Assembly (NCBI GenBank): GCA_002794705.1
Contig: PGTK01000006.1
Span: forward strand, 50,959-114,958
Direction of reading: 5' to 3'
Length of the DNA: 64,000 bases
Origin: Candidatus Thermofonsia Clade 1 bacterium
Lineage (GTDB): Bacteria > Chloroflexota > Anaerolineae > Aggregatilineales > UBA2796
Shown here: piece by piece, positions 8,580-18,245 of the stretch
Layout of the letters: each line of letters begins with the position of its first letter
How positions within the stretch are numbered: the first letter of the stretch is position 1
Translations under genes and position numbers: made by a program
The notes under the pieces: generated by a model
Database searches by the model: none
Told to the model about the DNA's origin: nothing
Seen by the model: only the letters and a program-made list of their open reading frames with translations

Positions 8580-11456
8580 TCACCTGCGCTTCGCCGCGAT
8601 TGCCTCGATAGCCGCTGTGATTTTCCCCATGCCGATCAACGGCTCAGCGCCCAAATGCAGGCGGATGATGCGCCGTCCGCGGCTCTGGAGCGCCTCATAA
8701 TCGCCTTCAGCCTGCGCTTGCTTCAAAATGCTGAAACTATAGGGCATGTTCGGGATCGGCAACGGCTCAGGATCGTCCATAGTCAGCTGAATGAAGACGC
8801 CTTTATCGCAGCCCGCCTTGTGCAACTGACCTGTAGAGTGCAAGTAGCGCGGACCGAAACCGAGAGTCACGGCGCGCTGCAGCACATGCCGCAATTGCCG
8901 CCGAAAGGTCTCCAGCTGAGCGACATACTCTGGGCGCGGCGGCAAGTACGCTAGCAAGCCGATGTAATCGCCTGAGCGCGCCAAACGCAAAAATGCCGCC
9001 AATAAGCCGCTCAACGGACTGGTCTCAAAGGCTTGTTGAGTGCGCAGCTGCTCCAAAAGCGCCGCCGTTACCTCATCAGCAAACAAGCTGATCCCGTCTT
9101 CGCTGTAGGCAGGTGCGCTCTGCGGCAAAGCACCTTGCTCAACGTACGTATCTAGCAGGCGCTGCGTATTCTGCTTGCTCTCCTCCACAGCCGGCTCATC
9201 AAACGGGTTGATGCCCAAAACCATGCCGACCGTTGCCGCTGCAAACTGCCAGCGGAAGAATTCCGCGCCGATATCGTAGACATCGCGCAGATTGAGCGTC
9301 ACAATGGGATGCCCCGCCTCTTTGAGCATCTGCACAGCCTGATCGGGATTGTGCGGACTGCCCTCAAGGCGCAAATAGACGAACAAGCGATCATCATCGT
9401 AGTCATGGGGCAAGCCGACGGTGCCACCACTGATGGGGATAATGCCCTTATCCTCTTTGCCGCTGCTCTCCGCGATCAGCTGCTCTGCCCATGCGCCAAA
9501 CGCGGCGATCTCAGGGCTGGTGAGCAGGGTCAGCTTATCCAGTCCGCGCCGCGCTAGGACGCCCATGATCGTGCCAAGCCACAAGCCGGGATGATTGTTG
9601 CCCATCACGTTTGCGCCACAGGCGAGCGCCATTTCCGCCGCTCGATCCATGATTTTTTCGAAGTCCAAACCGAGCATGGCAGCTGGCAACATGCCGAAAT
9701 AGCTCAAAGCCGCGTAGCGACCTGCCATATCAGTCGGATTGTAGTAAATGGCGCGGAAACCGAGCCGCCCCGCCTCTTCAGCAAGGCGCGTCTCAGGGTC
9801 AGTGATGGCGATGAACTGATCGCCTGCTTTAGGGTTATGCTCCGTACAGCGCTGATAGAAGTGATAGAGCATGGCGAGGGTCTCAAGCGTGCTGCCGGAT
9901 TTGCTGGCAACAATGAAGCACGTGCGTGCCAGATCGATCTGCACCTCGACATCCCGAATGGCAGTCGGATCAGTGCTGTCAAGCGTGATCAGAGCGGGGA
10001 AGCCCGCTTGCTGCCCGAAGATGCCGTAAAGCGTCTCAGCTGTGATGTTGGCGCCGCCCATGCCCAGCATCACAATGTGCTGCCAGCCCTCGCGCTGCGA
10101 CTCAGCCCGTGCAGCGCGCAGCACCTCTCGATCAATGCACCCATCAGTGGGCAAGCGCAGCCAGCCCAGCCGAGTCTCGATCAGCGTCGCTGCCTCAGGC
10201 GAGTCTGTCCACAGGCTGGCATCGCACGCCCAAGTGCGCGTAATGCTCTTCCGGCTGCGCAAGCGCTGCAGCTCAGTCTCAACAGGCTTCTGGTACTGCC
10301 CTAGCACCAGAGTCTGGCGGCGCATGAAGCCGCTAGAGAGCAGCTTGCGCTTGCCCTCCACACGGGCGATCAGCTTGGCGAACGCCTCGCTGTACATCTC
10401 TTCAGCATCGCTGAGCAATTGGCGCGCCACCAAGTCCAGATCAATGCCGACGGCAGCAAGGCGCACTAGGATATCCGGCGCCTCGCGCAGCGCCGCCGTG
10501 CGCGGCATGGCGTCCCGATCGTAGTCGGCAAGATGATCCAGCATCGGCGGCTCAATCAGCAAAAGCGCCTCAGTATGACTCAAGCAATCAAGGTAATGTA
10601 AAGGTGCTTGCAAAGGACTGATCGGCGCGATCTCTGTCCAGAGGAGGCGCTGCGGCAAAGCACCTTGCGCCCGCAAACGGCTGAAACGCTCGCTATTGAA
10701 AATATCGCGGCTGCGCCGATAGACATTGTTAGCGTTTGCCACACCGATCTTGCCCAACAGCTCTGCATTGGCAGAGACGCGCGCCAATTCGCTACGCGCT
10801 TGCGCTGCACGGATATTATTCTGCAGTTGATGATCTACCACGGCGTCTAAACTGCTGACATGGAAGCCGACCACAGAGATCAGCTCGCCCAAAGGCAGAT
10901 TCTCAAAGGCACGGCGCTCCAGAGCGCGCAAATAGCACTCAGCTGCTCTCTCATACGTCGCAGCGCTGTAGACGTGCGTAAAGTGGATGTTCACGCCCTC
11001 ATAAAGCAGCTGCTCAATCACGGTCAGCAGATCGGGCTGGGCAGGCAACTTGATCAGGACGTTCGGACGATCAATCGCCTGAAAGAGCCGACGGGCTGCC
11101 TCAAGGCGCTCCGCAGGCGACTCAGCGCGCAAAGGCGAGAGGTCAACACTGACTACGCCACTTGCCCATTCAGGCACAAAACGCGGACGCAGCGCATCAG
11201 CGGCACGGCGTGCATCCTCAACAAGCAGCGCTTGAAAGCAGCTGTGCGGATCATCGGGCGTGGGTTGCTCAAGGGCGGCATCATAGGCATCGCCTTCGCC
11301 AATGGCGCGCTCCAGACGGGCGAGGTGCGTTGTGAAGCTGCTGGTAGGCAGGCGCTCTAAGGGCTGCGCGGCAAGCAGGGCGTGCGTCAAATCGTGATAC
11401 CACAGGCGCCGCCCCTCAGGAAAGCGCGGCGTGTCAAACGCATCGTGATCAAGCAT
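8580..11456 (-). CDS. tal-pgi: Bifunctional transaldolase / glucose-6-phosphate isomerase
   Basis: A 958-residue fusion. Residues 1 to about 370 are transaldolase: Schiff-base lysine K136 in NVLIKLPAQ, then NIHFTHVYS and a GFHVSSLD strand. Residues from about 400 onward are phosphoglucose isomerase: a GMGGANI phosphate loop, VASKSGSTLET, and HNPDQAVQMLKE near the C-terminal active site. The enzyme links the non-oxidative pentose phosphate pathway to glycolysis in one chain. The canonical VTSNPTIF segment of transaldolase is diverged here (PTSSFTTHL). A GAGAGGAG site precedes the ATG. Similar fusions are known in cyanobacteria, Chloroflexota and some other groups. It is convergent with, and directly abuts, the CarH-like gene. 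Confidence 0.93.
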   Translation of the reverse strand: MLDHDAFDTPRFPEGRRLWYHDLTHALLAAQPLERLPTSSFTTHLARLERAIGEGDAYDAALEQPTPDDPHSCFQALLVEDARRAADALRPRFVPEWASGVVSVDLSPLRAESPAERLEAARRLFQAIDRPNVLIKLPAQPDLLTVIEQLLYEGVNIHFTHVYSAATYERAAECYLRALERRAFENLPLGELISVVGFHVSSLDAVVDHQLQNNIRAAQARSELARVSANAELLGKIGVANANNVYRRSRDIFNSERFSRLRAQGALPQRLLWTEIAPISPLQAPLHYLDCLSHTEALLLIEPPMLDHLADYDRDAMPRTAALREAPDILVRLAAVGIDLDLVARQLLSDAEEMYSEAFAKLIARVEGKRKLLSSGFMRRQTLVLGQYQKPVETELQRLRSRKSITRTWACDASLWTDSPEAATLIETRLGWLRLPTDGCIDREVLRAARAESQREGWQHIVMLGMGGANITAETLYGIFGQQAGFPALITLDSTDPTAIRDVEVQIDLARTCFIVASKSGSTLETLAMLYHFYQRCTEHNPKAGDQFIAITDPETRLAEEAGRLGFRAIYYNPTDMAGRYAALSYFGMLPAAMLGLDFEKIMDRAAEMALACGANVMGNNHPGLWLGTIMGVLARRGLDKLTLLTSPEIAAFGAWAEQLIAESSGKEDKGIIPISGGTVGLPHDYDDDRLFVYLRLEGSPHNPDQAVQMLKEAGHPIVTLNLRDVYDIGAEFFRWQFAAATVGMVLGINPFDEPAVEESKQNTQRLLDTYVEQGALPQSAPAYSEDGISLFADEVTAALLEQLRTQQAFETSPLSGLLAAFLRLARSGDYIGLLAYLPPRPEYVAQLETFRRQLRHVLQRAVTLGFGPRYLHSTGQLHKAGCDKGVFIQLTMDDPEPLPIPNMPYSFSILKQAQAEGDYEALQSRGRRIIRLHLGAEPLIGMGKITAAIEAIAAKRR

Positions 11457-11521
11457 CTCAAAAACTCCTCTCTAAGTTTCTAAAGGTTAATTTTCGGCGT
11501 GAGGCGCTCAAAAGCGCTAAT

Positions 11522-11989
11522 TTAATCCCACATGCCGATTGTCTCAATCAGCAAGCGCCCTTCCTCACAGCGCGGACAGCGCACCCAAGCCCGCTGAATA
11601 TCGAACAAGCGACTATCACCAACGCTCACCAACTGGACGTTCGCGCTGCCGCAGTACGAACAGCTGGTGACGGCTTGCGGCACGTTCTCATCAAACGCCT
11701 CTAGCGCGGCGCGGAAGAGCGGCAGCAGATCGCGGGCGCGCTCATCGCCGATGATTGCGTCCGCCTCCATTTGGATCAAGTCGCGGCGGGCTGTGCGCAA
11801 GGCGTCTTGGGTCTCTTGCTCAGTGTTCGGCACCAACACCGAGACCAACTGATGACATTCGCCACAGATTGCCAGCGCGTAATGGTTGCGCAGGAACATC
11901 GGATCAATGCCGCTATTGCCTTCGTGCAGGTCAGCGTCCACGTGATAATTACAGACCGGGCATGGATGCGCCCTTAGCAGTCGTCCCAT
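11522..11989 (-). CDS. Zinc-ribbon protein, function unknown
   Basis: The chosen ATG (11987-11989) has GAGGG 7 nt upstream and yields 155 residues; an in-frame start 13 codons earlier has less support. Four CxxC pairs are visible: C10-C13 (CPVC), CGEC near 40, CSYC near 109 and CPRC near 138. The layout implies two zinc ribbons joined by a helical middle segment (RTARRDLIQMEADAII). The first ribbon resembles CpXC-type domains found in uncharacterised bacterial proteins. Nothing indicates DNA binding or catalysis, so no function is assigned. It lies upstream of tal-pgi on the same strand with a 65-bp gap. Confidence 0.65.
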   Translation of the reverse strand: MGRLLRAHPCPVCNYHVDADLHEGNSGIDPMFLRNHYALAICGECHQLVSVLVPNTEQETQDALRTARRDLIQMEADAIIGDERARDLLPLFRAALEAFDENVPQAVTSCSYCGSANVQLVSVGDSRLFDIQRAWVRCPRCEEGRLLIETIGMWD

Positions 11990-12055
11990 TGCTGATCCCT
12001 CGCTTGTGGTGCTTTGGCGGCGGGGCAAGCCGCTCGGACTTGCCCCACAAACGCG

Positions 12056-12607
12056 CTACTGACAGCCCTCTAGCGCGCTACAAAATGTCTCGCAGACCTG
12101 CGGGCTAGAGGCGGCATACATAATGTAGAACTCGTTGTTATCTTTGCGCAAAGTGTACATATTGGCGCAAAAACCGTACTCTGAGATACCCTCTGCGCCC
12201 ATGAGACCGGGCGCTACAGGTATGGCGCAACCGATCAGGGTCTGTGGATCGGTGATCTTGTTGCGGTTGACGATCATGATCAAGCCCGACTTGAGCGGAT
12301 TCTCTTGCTGAATGTAGACTCGTCCCTCGATGGCGCCTGCCCGCTGCAGACAAGCTGTATAGTTGCCAATTGCGCCGACCGCCGCCGCAAATTGCACCTG
12401 ACCGCCCGCTAGGGCTGCGCCTGCGCCCGCTTTGGTAAGCGCGTCGGTGATATTGAGCGTATTCTCAACGGTGTAGCCGCTCAGACGGGGCAGCAAAGCA
12501 GCCGTGCTTTCATCGCGTGGCACAACCGTATCACACGCCGCAAAAATTAACATCAGCGCCACGCCTGCCACCAGACGCGCCTGCCAAGTCCACCTATGCT
12601 TAGACAT
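12056..12607 (-). CDS. Small exported lipoprotein-like hypothetical protein
   Basis: Starting at ATG 12605-12607 (GAAAGGAAC upstream) gives 183 residues. A positively charged N-terminus is followed by a hydrophobic helix ending in IFAAC, a weak lipobox, so it is probably anchored outside the membrane. The mature part has several Cys (CLQRAG, IGCAIP, GFCANMY, CETFCSALEGC), consistent with disulfides. No family was recognised. Confidence 0.6.
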   Translation of the reverse strand: MSKHRWTWQARLVAGVALMLIFAACDTVVPRDESTAALLPRLSGYTVENTLNITDALTKAGAGAALAGGQVQFAAAVGAIGNYTACLQRAGAIEGRVYIQQENPLKSGLIMIVNRNKITDPQTLIGCAIPVAPGLMGAEGISEYGFCANMYTLRKDNNEFYIMYAASSPQVCETFCSALEGCQ

Positions 12608-12752
12608 GGGGTGTTCCTTTCCTGAACTCAAGCTGCGCTCATTGTAACACATCCTCACAGTGCGAGAGCGCTGGTATGCTGCCGCGATCGCAGCACCAGC
12701 GCGCCAACGGCTGTGGTATGGCGTTCGGACTGTAAGGTGAGCGCGCTCAGGC

Positions 12753-13979
12753 TCAGGACTCGATGATCTTATCGTCAATCAGCTGCTGGCGGACTTCCTG
12801 CCCGCGCGGATCGAAGGCGAAAAAAGGCGCGTGCAGCTGAAATTCCATGTCTAGCATGGCGCGCCCTGCCCGATTTTTCTCAATGGTGAAGACCACCCAA
12901 TTGCGGAATTGCTGCGCAGCATACGGATTGAACGAGATGTGATCCTTCGCCAAAATCTGATACTTGTTGTTCATGATCAGGGCGATATCGCATTCGTAAT
13001 CAAGGGCAGAGCTGCCGCGCAGATGGAACAGGTGCAAGCGCTTCGCCTTCAAGCCCTCCCGATCCGCAGCTACAATCGAAAGGACGGGGATATTCAGCGA
13101 AAGCGCGATATCCTTCAAGCCCTCTACCACAATGGTGATCTTATCTTCTTCGCTCTGGGCATGTTCAGGATAGATCGCCACTTTTTGTAGGTAGTCTACA
13201 AAAAGCGTTAAGTTACCGCCCGTGGCCTCAGCAAGGCGCGCCGTCATCTCGCGGATCGCGCTCAGCGTCGTGACTGCTGGACTCGCCTTGACGATGATCA
13301 AGCGGTCAGCGTATTTGTTCAAGCGCGCTAACGCCATTGAGGTCTTGGGATGCTCGCGCAAAATGGTCTGGAGCGAGCCTGCCTTGCTGGTATCGCGCCC
13401 GAGCAGCTCGCGGGCGCGCTGCGAGATGATGATATCGAACAAATCCTTGAGCTTTAAGCCGTTGCGCGTATCCACCTCAGGCGGATTGACGCTCTCAAGG
13501 CACAGCAACCGATTCATCAAGTGAGTCTCGGTATGCTCATAGGAGATGTAGAAGGCGAATTGCTCTGGGCGCATGGCGATGTTGCGCGCCATCTGCAGCG
13601 CGGCAATCGTCTTGCCAATGCCCTGCGCGCCGCCTAGCAAGACCAGCTCCGTCTTGCGCAAGCCGCCGCCGATCAAGCCGTCAAGCGGATCGAAGCCCGT
13701 CGGTTGCGGCATGAAATCCGAGAGGTCGCCGCGCACCACTGAGTCGTTAGCGTCGTTCAGCACTTGCGCCAAAGTGCGCGGCATGTGCTGTGAGGGTCGC
13801 TGCGCGGGTGGGCGACGCGAAACTCGCGCTGGGTGAGGCGGTGGCTGATTTTGCGGCGGCTGAACAGGCGCCTGCGGACGCCCAAGCCGTGCCACAGGCT
13901 GACTCTCAGGGGGCGCTTGAGGCTCTGCTGGCTCTGGCGCCGCCTCTGGGAGATCATCTGGAAGACGCTTAGTGACCAT
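12753..13979 (-). CDS. DnaB-like RecA-fold ATPase lacking the DnaB N-terminal domain
   Basis: The 408-residue protein has the C-terminal ATPase core of replicative helicase DnaB: Walker A GAQGIGKT at 117-124, YISYEHTE after strand 2, Walker B in TLFVDYLQK near 265, the RGSSALDYECD motif that follows it, and the arginine-finger segment EKNRAG near 370. Instead of the helical DnaB N-terminal domain there are about 70 Pro/Gln/Ala-rich residues, a probable disordered tail. A normal DnaB is about 440-470 residues with both domains. It may be an accessory helicase or a plasmid/phage-derived paralogue; no replication genes adjoin it. The TGA at 12753-12755 ends the frame cleanly. Confidence 0.75.
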   Translation of the reverse strand: MVTKRLPDDLPEAAPEPAEPQAPPESQPVARLGRPQAPVQPPQNQPPPHPARVSRRPPAQRPSQHMPRTLAQVLNDANDSVVRGDLSDFMPQPTGFDPLDGLIGGGLRKTELVLLGGAQGIGKTIAALQMARNIAMRPEQFAFYISYEHTETHLMNRLLCLESVNPPEVDTRNGLKLKDLFDIIISQRARELLGRDTSKAGSLQTILREHPKTSMALARLNKYADRLIIVKASPAVTTLSAIREMTARLAEATGGNLTLFVDYLQKVAIYPEHAQSEEDKITIVVEGLKDIALSLNIPVLSIVAADREGLKAKRLHLFHLRGSSALDYECDIALIMNNKYQILAKDHISFNPYAAQQFRNWVVFTIEKNRAGRAMLDMEFQLHAPFFAFDPRGQEVRQQLIDDKIIES

Positions 13980-14079
13980 CGGTTTTCGCCCGCCCGCTCA
14001 AGGTTAGAATTTCCTGAATTCCATATAGTCTACAGCGAATTGAAGCACCATGCAACAGGCACGGTCAACAGCCAAGTGG

Positions 14080-15684
14080 CTAGTCTTGCCCTAGCCCAGG
14101 CAGACTAACCTGTGTAGCGTGCCGCACGAAGTCCAGTGATTTGAAGCGCTCTAATAGCTCGTTAGACAACGGCTGATCGAGGGTCAGAACGGTCAGCGTC
14201 TGCCCGCCTTTGGTGGCACGTCCCGTGCGCCACGCCGCGATGTTGATCCCGTTTTCGCCCAGCAGCGTGCCAACTTTGCCGATCACGCCCGGCACGTCGT
14301 AGCTGCCGAAGATCAGCAGCACGCCGCTTGGCACGAAGTCACTGCGGTACTCATCAATCTGTACGATGCGCGGCTCGCGCCGATTGAACAGCGCGCCGCT
14401 GATCACTTGCCCGCCGCCGCCCTCCCAATGCACCTGACACGAGACCAAATTGGTGTAATCCACTACATCCAAGCCCTTGGTCTGTGTGACATGAATGCCG
14501 CGCTCCATTGCTACCAGCGGCGCGTTGATGTAATTGACGCCCTCGCCCAGCACAGGCGCCAGCATCCCTTTGAGCAAAGCGACCGTCAGCGGCTTGACCA
14601 AGCCGTCTAGCTCCTCGCCCTTGTACTCAACAGCGACGCGCCGAATGCGCCCGCGTGCCAGATAGTGGTGCAGCGCGCCGATGCGCTCAGCCAGCTGCAG
14701 ATAGGGCTGCATGGCGTCAAAAGCGCGACCGGGCATGAAGGGCATGTTGACGATGTTGCGATAATCCACGCCGAAGAGCGCATCACAGACTTGACGGGCG
14801 ATCTGAATGCTCAGATCGCGCTGTGCCTCTAGGGTAGCATCGCCCATGTGCGGCGTGTGGATCACATTCGGCAAGCCGATCAGCGGCGAATCGGTCGGCG
14901 GCTCATTCGCAAAAACGTCCAGTGCTGCGCCGCTCAAGCGTCCGCTGCGCAACGCCGCCGCGAGCGCCGCCTCATCCACTACGCCGCCGTGCGCAACGTT
15001 GATCAGCCGTGCGCCCGCCTTGATGAGACGAAACGCCTCCGCATTGAGCAGATTCGCCGTCTCAGGCGTGTAGGCGCAATGCAGACTGATGAAGTCGCTG
15101 CGGCGCAACACCTCTTCAAAGCCGACCAGCTTGACGCGCAAATCGCTGATTTGCGACTCGGCGACATACGGATCGTAAGCGATCACGTCCATGCCAAAGG
15201 CAATAGCGCGCTCTGCCACGCGCCGTCCCACGCGCCCCATGCCGATGATTCCCAGCACTTTGCCATAGAGCTCTGTGCCGATGTGCGCCTGGCGCAGCCA
15301 CAAGCCGCGCTCCAGCTCTGTGTGTGCTGTCACTACTTGGCGTGCCAGTGCCAGTATCAGCGCGAAAGTGTATTCGGCTGTGGAAATGGCATTGACGCCG
15401 GGCGTGTGCATGACCATCACGCCACGTGCCGTTGCTGCCTCGATATCAATGCCCGCCAAGCCGACTCCCACGCGCCCGATCACCTTCAGACGTTTGGCGT
15501 GCGCTAGGAGTTCGGCGTCCACTTGCAACTCATCGCGGATGATCAGCCCGTCTGCCTCACTGATCACTTTCAGCACTTCGGCGCGATTGGGCGGCAAAAT
15601 GCGCACCTCAACGCCCTCCGCCCGCCGCAGGAAGTCTAGTGCCTCACCTGTGAGTGTGGTTGTGACGAAAATTGTGTATGGCAC
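14080..15684 (-). CDS. serA: D-3-phosphoglycerate dehydrogenase, long form
   Basis: A 534-residue protein from GTG 15682-15684, which has GAGAGG 9 nt upstream; the frame is open further but the alignment to SerA starts here (PYTIFVTT). The substrate and nucleotide domains show GRVGVGLAGID, GIIGMGRVGR (NAD loop), the Arg/Glu/His catalytic set with HTPHMGDAT, then an ASB domain and a C-terminal ACT domain (DVPGVIGKVGTLLGENGINI). This is the long bacterial type, about 525-535 residues. It oxidises 3-phosphoglycerate as the first step of serine synthesis, and the ACT domain commonly mediates serine feedback. It lies 13 bp downstream of the EEP-family gene on the same strand. Confidence 0.93.
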   Translation of the reverse strand: MPYTIFVTTTLTGEALDFLRRAEGVEVRILPPNRAEVLKVISEADGLIIRDELQVDAELLAHAKRLKVIGRVGVGLAGIDIEAATARGVMVMHTPGVNAISTAEYTFALILALARQVVTAHTELERGLWLRQAHIGTELYGKVLGIIGMGRVGRRVAERAIAFGMDVIAYDPYVAESQISDLRVKLVGFEEVLRRSDFISLHCAYTPETANLLNAEAFRLIKAGARLINVAHGGVVDEAALAAALRSGRLSGAALDVFANEPPTDSPLIGLPNVIHTPHMGDATLEAQRDLSIQIARQVCDALFGVDYRNIVNMPFMPGRAFDAMQPYLQLAERIGALHHYLARGRIRRVAVEYKGEELDGLVKPLTVALLKGMLAPVLGEGVNYINAPLVAMERGIHVTQTKGLDVVDYTNLVSCQVHWEGGGGQVISGALFNRREPRIVQIDEYRSDFVPSGVLLIFGSYDVPGVIGKVGTLLGENGINIAAWRTGRATKGGQTLTVLTLDQPLSNELLERFKSLDFVRHATQVSLPGLGQD

Positions 15685-15697
15685 GCCGATGCACCTC

Positions 15698-16738
15698 TCA
15701 AATAGCGACCTCAACCCATAATGGCAAGTGATCCGAGCCGCCTGAATCAGGCAAGACACGCGCCTGAAGCGCTTGAATGCCCTCGCTGGCAAAGGCGTAA
15801 TCAATGCGGAAGAGCGGCGGCAGCCAGCCGAGCGGCAAGCCATTGGTCAGCTCACGCGCCTGTGGATAGCGCCAAGCTGGGAAGGTATAGCCCATGCCCG
15901 CGCCGACTCGACGGAAAATATCGTAGTAGCGCGCCGTGATTTGACGGTAGGCTTCGGCTTGATCGGTCATGTTGAAATCGCCCAGCAAAAGGACAGAGCG
16001 CTTTTCGGCGGCAAGGCGCGCCATGATCTGATCGATCTCCCATTGGCGCGGACGGGCGTCGAAGAGCTTGCCGACCATGCCCGGATGCACGGGATGCACA
16101 TTGTAGAGCGCAATCTGGACGCCGCGCACGTCAAGCGTCGCCCGTTGATGTCCCAGTGCGTTGACCACGCCCTCATGCCGCCAATACAGCACGTCGCTGA
16201 GCGGAAAACGGCTCAAAAGTCCCTGACCGGCGCTAGGGAAAGCAGGATAGGGCTGCAAACTGCGATAAGGATACTCATATGCCAGCTCTTGCTCAAGACA
16301 TTCAGCGGCGCGGCTGCCCAGCTCCTGCAGCGCGACCACGTCGGCATCTGCATTGCGAATCACGTTCAAAATCGGCTCAAGATGCATATCTTCCTTGTGC
16401 ACATTGTAGGTGAGCGCAGTCAGGCTGCGCGGCGAACGAATCGGCTGCGGCGGGCGCGCCATGCGCCACAGCTGCCCGCCATAGTGCCGCAGGAATTCAG
16501 CCGCCAAAGGCATGAGCAGAGCGGCTGCCCGCCAACGGCGCGCCAACAGCAGCAGCGGCACACTGATCACGGCGGGCTTCAGCAGCAAGTGCAGCAGGCT
16601 GTTCAGCAGCGCCACAGGCGGCAAAGCGGTCTCTGGCAGGCGCTCGCGGTTGCTCAAAAAGGCGACCAGTAGAAAGCTATACAGGCTCAGCGGGCGCGGC
16701 ACGGCGCGGCGCGGCGTCTCAGACGCAGATCGGGACAT
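15698..16738 (-). CDS. Endonuclease/exonuclease/phosphatase (EEP) family protein with membrane segment
   Basis: Start ATG 16736-16738 is favoured by GGAGAG 8 nt upstream, giving 346 residues. The first 85 residues contain two or three hydrophobic helices. The rest is an EEP domain: TYNVHKED, ALQELG (metal-binding Glu), YNVHPVHPG, GDFNMTD (catalytic Asp-x-Asn) and the C-terminal GGSDHLPLW with its catalytic SDH. The family includes DNases, inositol phosphatases and sphingomyelinases. A membrane-anchored member with an outward-facing domain suggests a phosphodiesterase or phosphatase on nucleic acid or lipid; the substrate is not readable. Confidence 0.8.
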   Translation of the reverse strand: MSRSASETPRRAVPRPLSLYSFLLVAFLSNRERLPETALPPVALLNSLLHLLLKPAVISVPLLLLARRWRAAALLMPLAAEFLRHYGGQLWRMARPPQPIRSPRSLTALTYNVHKEDMHLEPILNVIRNADADVVALQELGSRAAECLEQELAYEYPYRSLQPYPAFPSAGQGLLSRFPLSDVLYWRHEGVVNALGHQRATLDVRGVQIALYNVHPVHPGMVGKLFDARPRQWEIDQIMARLAAEKRSVLLLGDFNMTDQAEAYRQITARYYDIFRRVGAGMGYTFPAWRYPQARELTNGLPLGWLPPLFRIDYAFASEGIQALQARVLPDSGGSDHLPLWVEVAI

Positions 16739-16768
16739 CTGTGAACTCTCCGTTTCTCTCAAACGGGC

Positions 16769-17932
16769 TTACCAAGCGGAATCGAGAATAGCGTGTAGCT
16801 CAAAGTCGCTCAGGGCGACTGGATTCGCCTTCATGCTATTGGAGGCTTTAGCCTTCTGGACAATTTCAGCGAACGCCTCGCGCTGCACGCCCAGATCGCG
16901 CAGGCGCGGCACGTTCAGGCGGGCGCACAGCGCATGAAGCGCCTCTACCGCCGCCTCCGCTTCAGGCGACTCAGCGTCCAAGAGCAGAGCGATCTCCTCA
17001 AAGCGCATCAGCCGATCGCGGGCGAAGGAGTCGTTCTGAGCGCGCAAGGCACGGACGTTCGCCGCTACGCCGTAAGGCAGCAAACAAGCGCAGATTGTGC
17101 CGTGCGGCGCGCCGAACATCCCGCCAATGGGCGCGGCAAAGCCATGCACCACGCCCAGACCTGCATTTGCCAATGCTATGCCGCCAAACAAGCTGGCATA
17201 CGCCATTGCCTCGCGTGCCTCTGCGTCGTTGCCGTCGCTGTAGGCGCGTGGGAGCGCCCAGGCTGCGTTCGTCATCCCCTCGCGGCACAGCGCGTCCGTG
17301 ATCGGATTAGCGCGGCGGCACACAAACGGCTCAATCAGCTGTGTGAGCGCGTCTAAGCCGCTGCTGGCGGTCACGTGCGGCGGCAAGCTATGCGTCAAAG
17401 TCGGATCGATCAGGGCGAGGCGCGGCAACATCAGCGGCGAGCGCAAACTGACCTTCACACGCTGCGCCTCCGCTGTCAAGACGGCGTTACGAGTCGCCTC
17501 TGAGCCTGTGCCGGCTGTTGTGGGAATGGCGATGTAAGGCAAAGGCGCGTTTATGAGCGGCTGTGCCTTGCCGACCACCTCAAGGTAATCGAGCGGATCG
17601 CCCGCGTTAGTGGCAAGCGCCGCAATTGCCTTCGCCGCGTCCAGAGCGCCGCCACCGCCAATGCCGATTACGAATTGCGCCTCAAATTGACGCGCTTGGG
17701 CTGTACCATCACAGGCTGTCTGCACGCTTGGCTCGCCGCTGACGCTGAAGACGTGATAAGCGATGTGCGCCTCATCCAAAAGTGCGAAAAGCGGCGCCAC
17801 ACGGCGCGAGTCGGCGCCCGTAACGACCAGAGCGCGCCTCCCGAAAGGCTCAACAAGGTTCGGTAGCTCACGCAGCGCGCCGCTCCCAAAGACAATGCGC
17901 CCTGCGGTCATGAACTCAAAGCGCTCAAGCAT
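16769..17932 (-). CDS. Iron-containing alcohol dehydrogenase family protein
   Basis: The 387-residue protein from ATG 17930-17932 matches the family from residue 1. GGGGALDAAKA is the NAD(P)-phosphate region, PTTAGTGSEATRNAV the family signature. The metal-binding C-terminal half has ASSGLDALTQLIE and VVHGFAAPIGGMFGAPHG, the latter ending in the PHG metal-ligand motif. The second His of the usual AH pair is replaced (FAAP), a departure also seen in maleylacetate-reductase-like branches, so substrate and metal are uncertain. It starts inside the 3' end of the ABM-domain gene (8-bp overlap), so the two are co-translated. One reading is a short pathway pairing a quinol/aldehyde-type monooxygenase with a reductase. 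Confidence 0.8.
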   Translation of the reverse strand: MLERFEFMTAGRIVFGSGALRELPNLVEPFGRRALVVTGADSRRVAPLFALLDEAHIAYHVFSVSGEPSVQTACDGTAQARQFEAQFVIGIGGGGALDAAKAIAALATNAGDPLDYLEVVGKAQPLINAPLPYIAIPTTAGTGSEATRNAVLTAEAQRVKVSLRSPLMLPRLALIDPTLTHSLPPHVTASSGLDALTQLIEPFVCRRANPITDALCREGMTNAAWALPRAYSDGNDAEAREAMAYASLFGGIALANAGLGVVHGFAAPIGGMFGAPHGTICACLLPYGVAANVRALRAQNDSFARDRLMRFEEIALLLDAESPEAEAAVEALHALCARLNVPRLRDLGVQREAFAEIVQKAKASNSMKANPVALSDFELHAILDSAW

Positions 17933-18245
17933 CGGGATACTTCCACAGCGCCTGATCGGGGAAAATCGGCACGTAGCGCACGCCGACTCGCGGCTCTGCC
18001 AGCATCTCAGCAACAGCATCGCGCCAAGCAAGGTAGTGAGCGGTCTCGCGGTGCGCTTGTTGCGCCTCAGGCGAATAAAAGACCTCGATCAGCATAAAAT
18101 GGGTCGGATCATCTTCCTGTTGGATGAAATCAAAGCGGGCAATGCCCGCCTCTTGCACACTGTTACGGGCGTTCTCAAGCGTGGCGGCGATGAACGCCTC
18201 CACATGCTCAGCTTTGACGCGAATCGAGACCAGTGCAACGATCAT
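17925..18245 (-). CDS. ABM-domain monooxygenase (LsrG/YgiN-like)
   Basis: A 106-residue dimeric alpha-beta barrel half. ATG 18243-18245 is chosen because the family begins at MIVALVSIRVK; the upstream extension is out of character. The features are the EHVEAFIAATLENARNSVQE helix, RFDFIQQEDDPTHFMLIEVF, and HRETAHYLAWRD, which hold the conserved His and Trp of antibiotic-biosynthesis monooxygenase domains. Members oxidise quinols or degrade autoinducer-2 derivatives without cofactors. Its overlap with the alcohol dehydrogenase gene suggests they act on related carbonyl or quinone compounds. Confidence 0.75.
   Translation of the reverse strand: MIVALVSIRVKAEHVEAFIAATLENARNSVQEAGIARFDFIQQEDDPTHFMLIEVFYSPEAQQAHRETAHYLAWRDAVAEMLAEPRVGVRYVPIFPDQALWKYPDA

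Noticed and set aside
9591..10304. Rightward open frames inside the transaldolase/isomerase gene
   Set aside because: Antisense shadows of a clear bifunctional enzyme.
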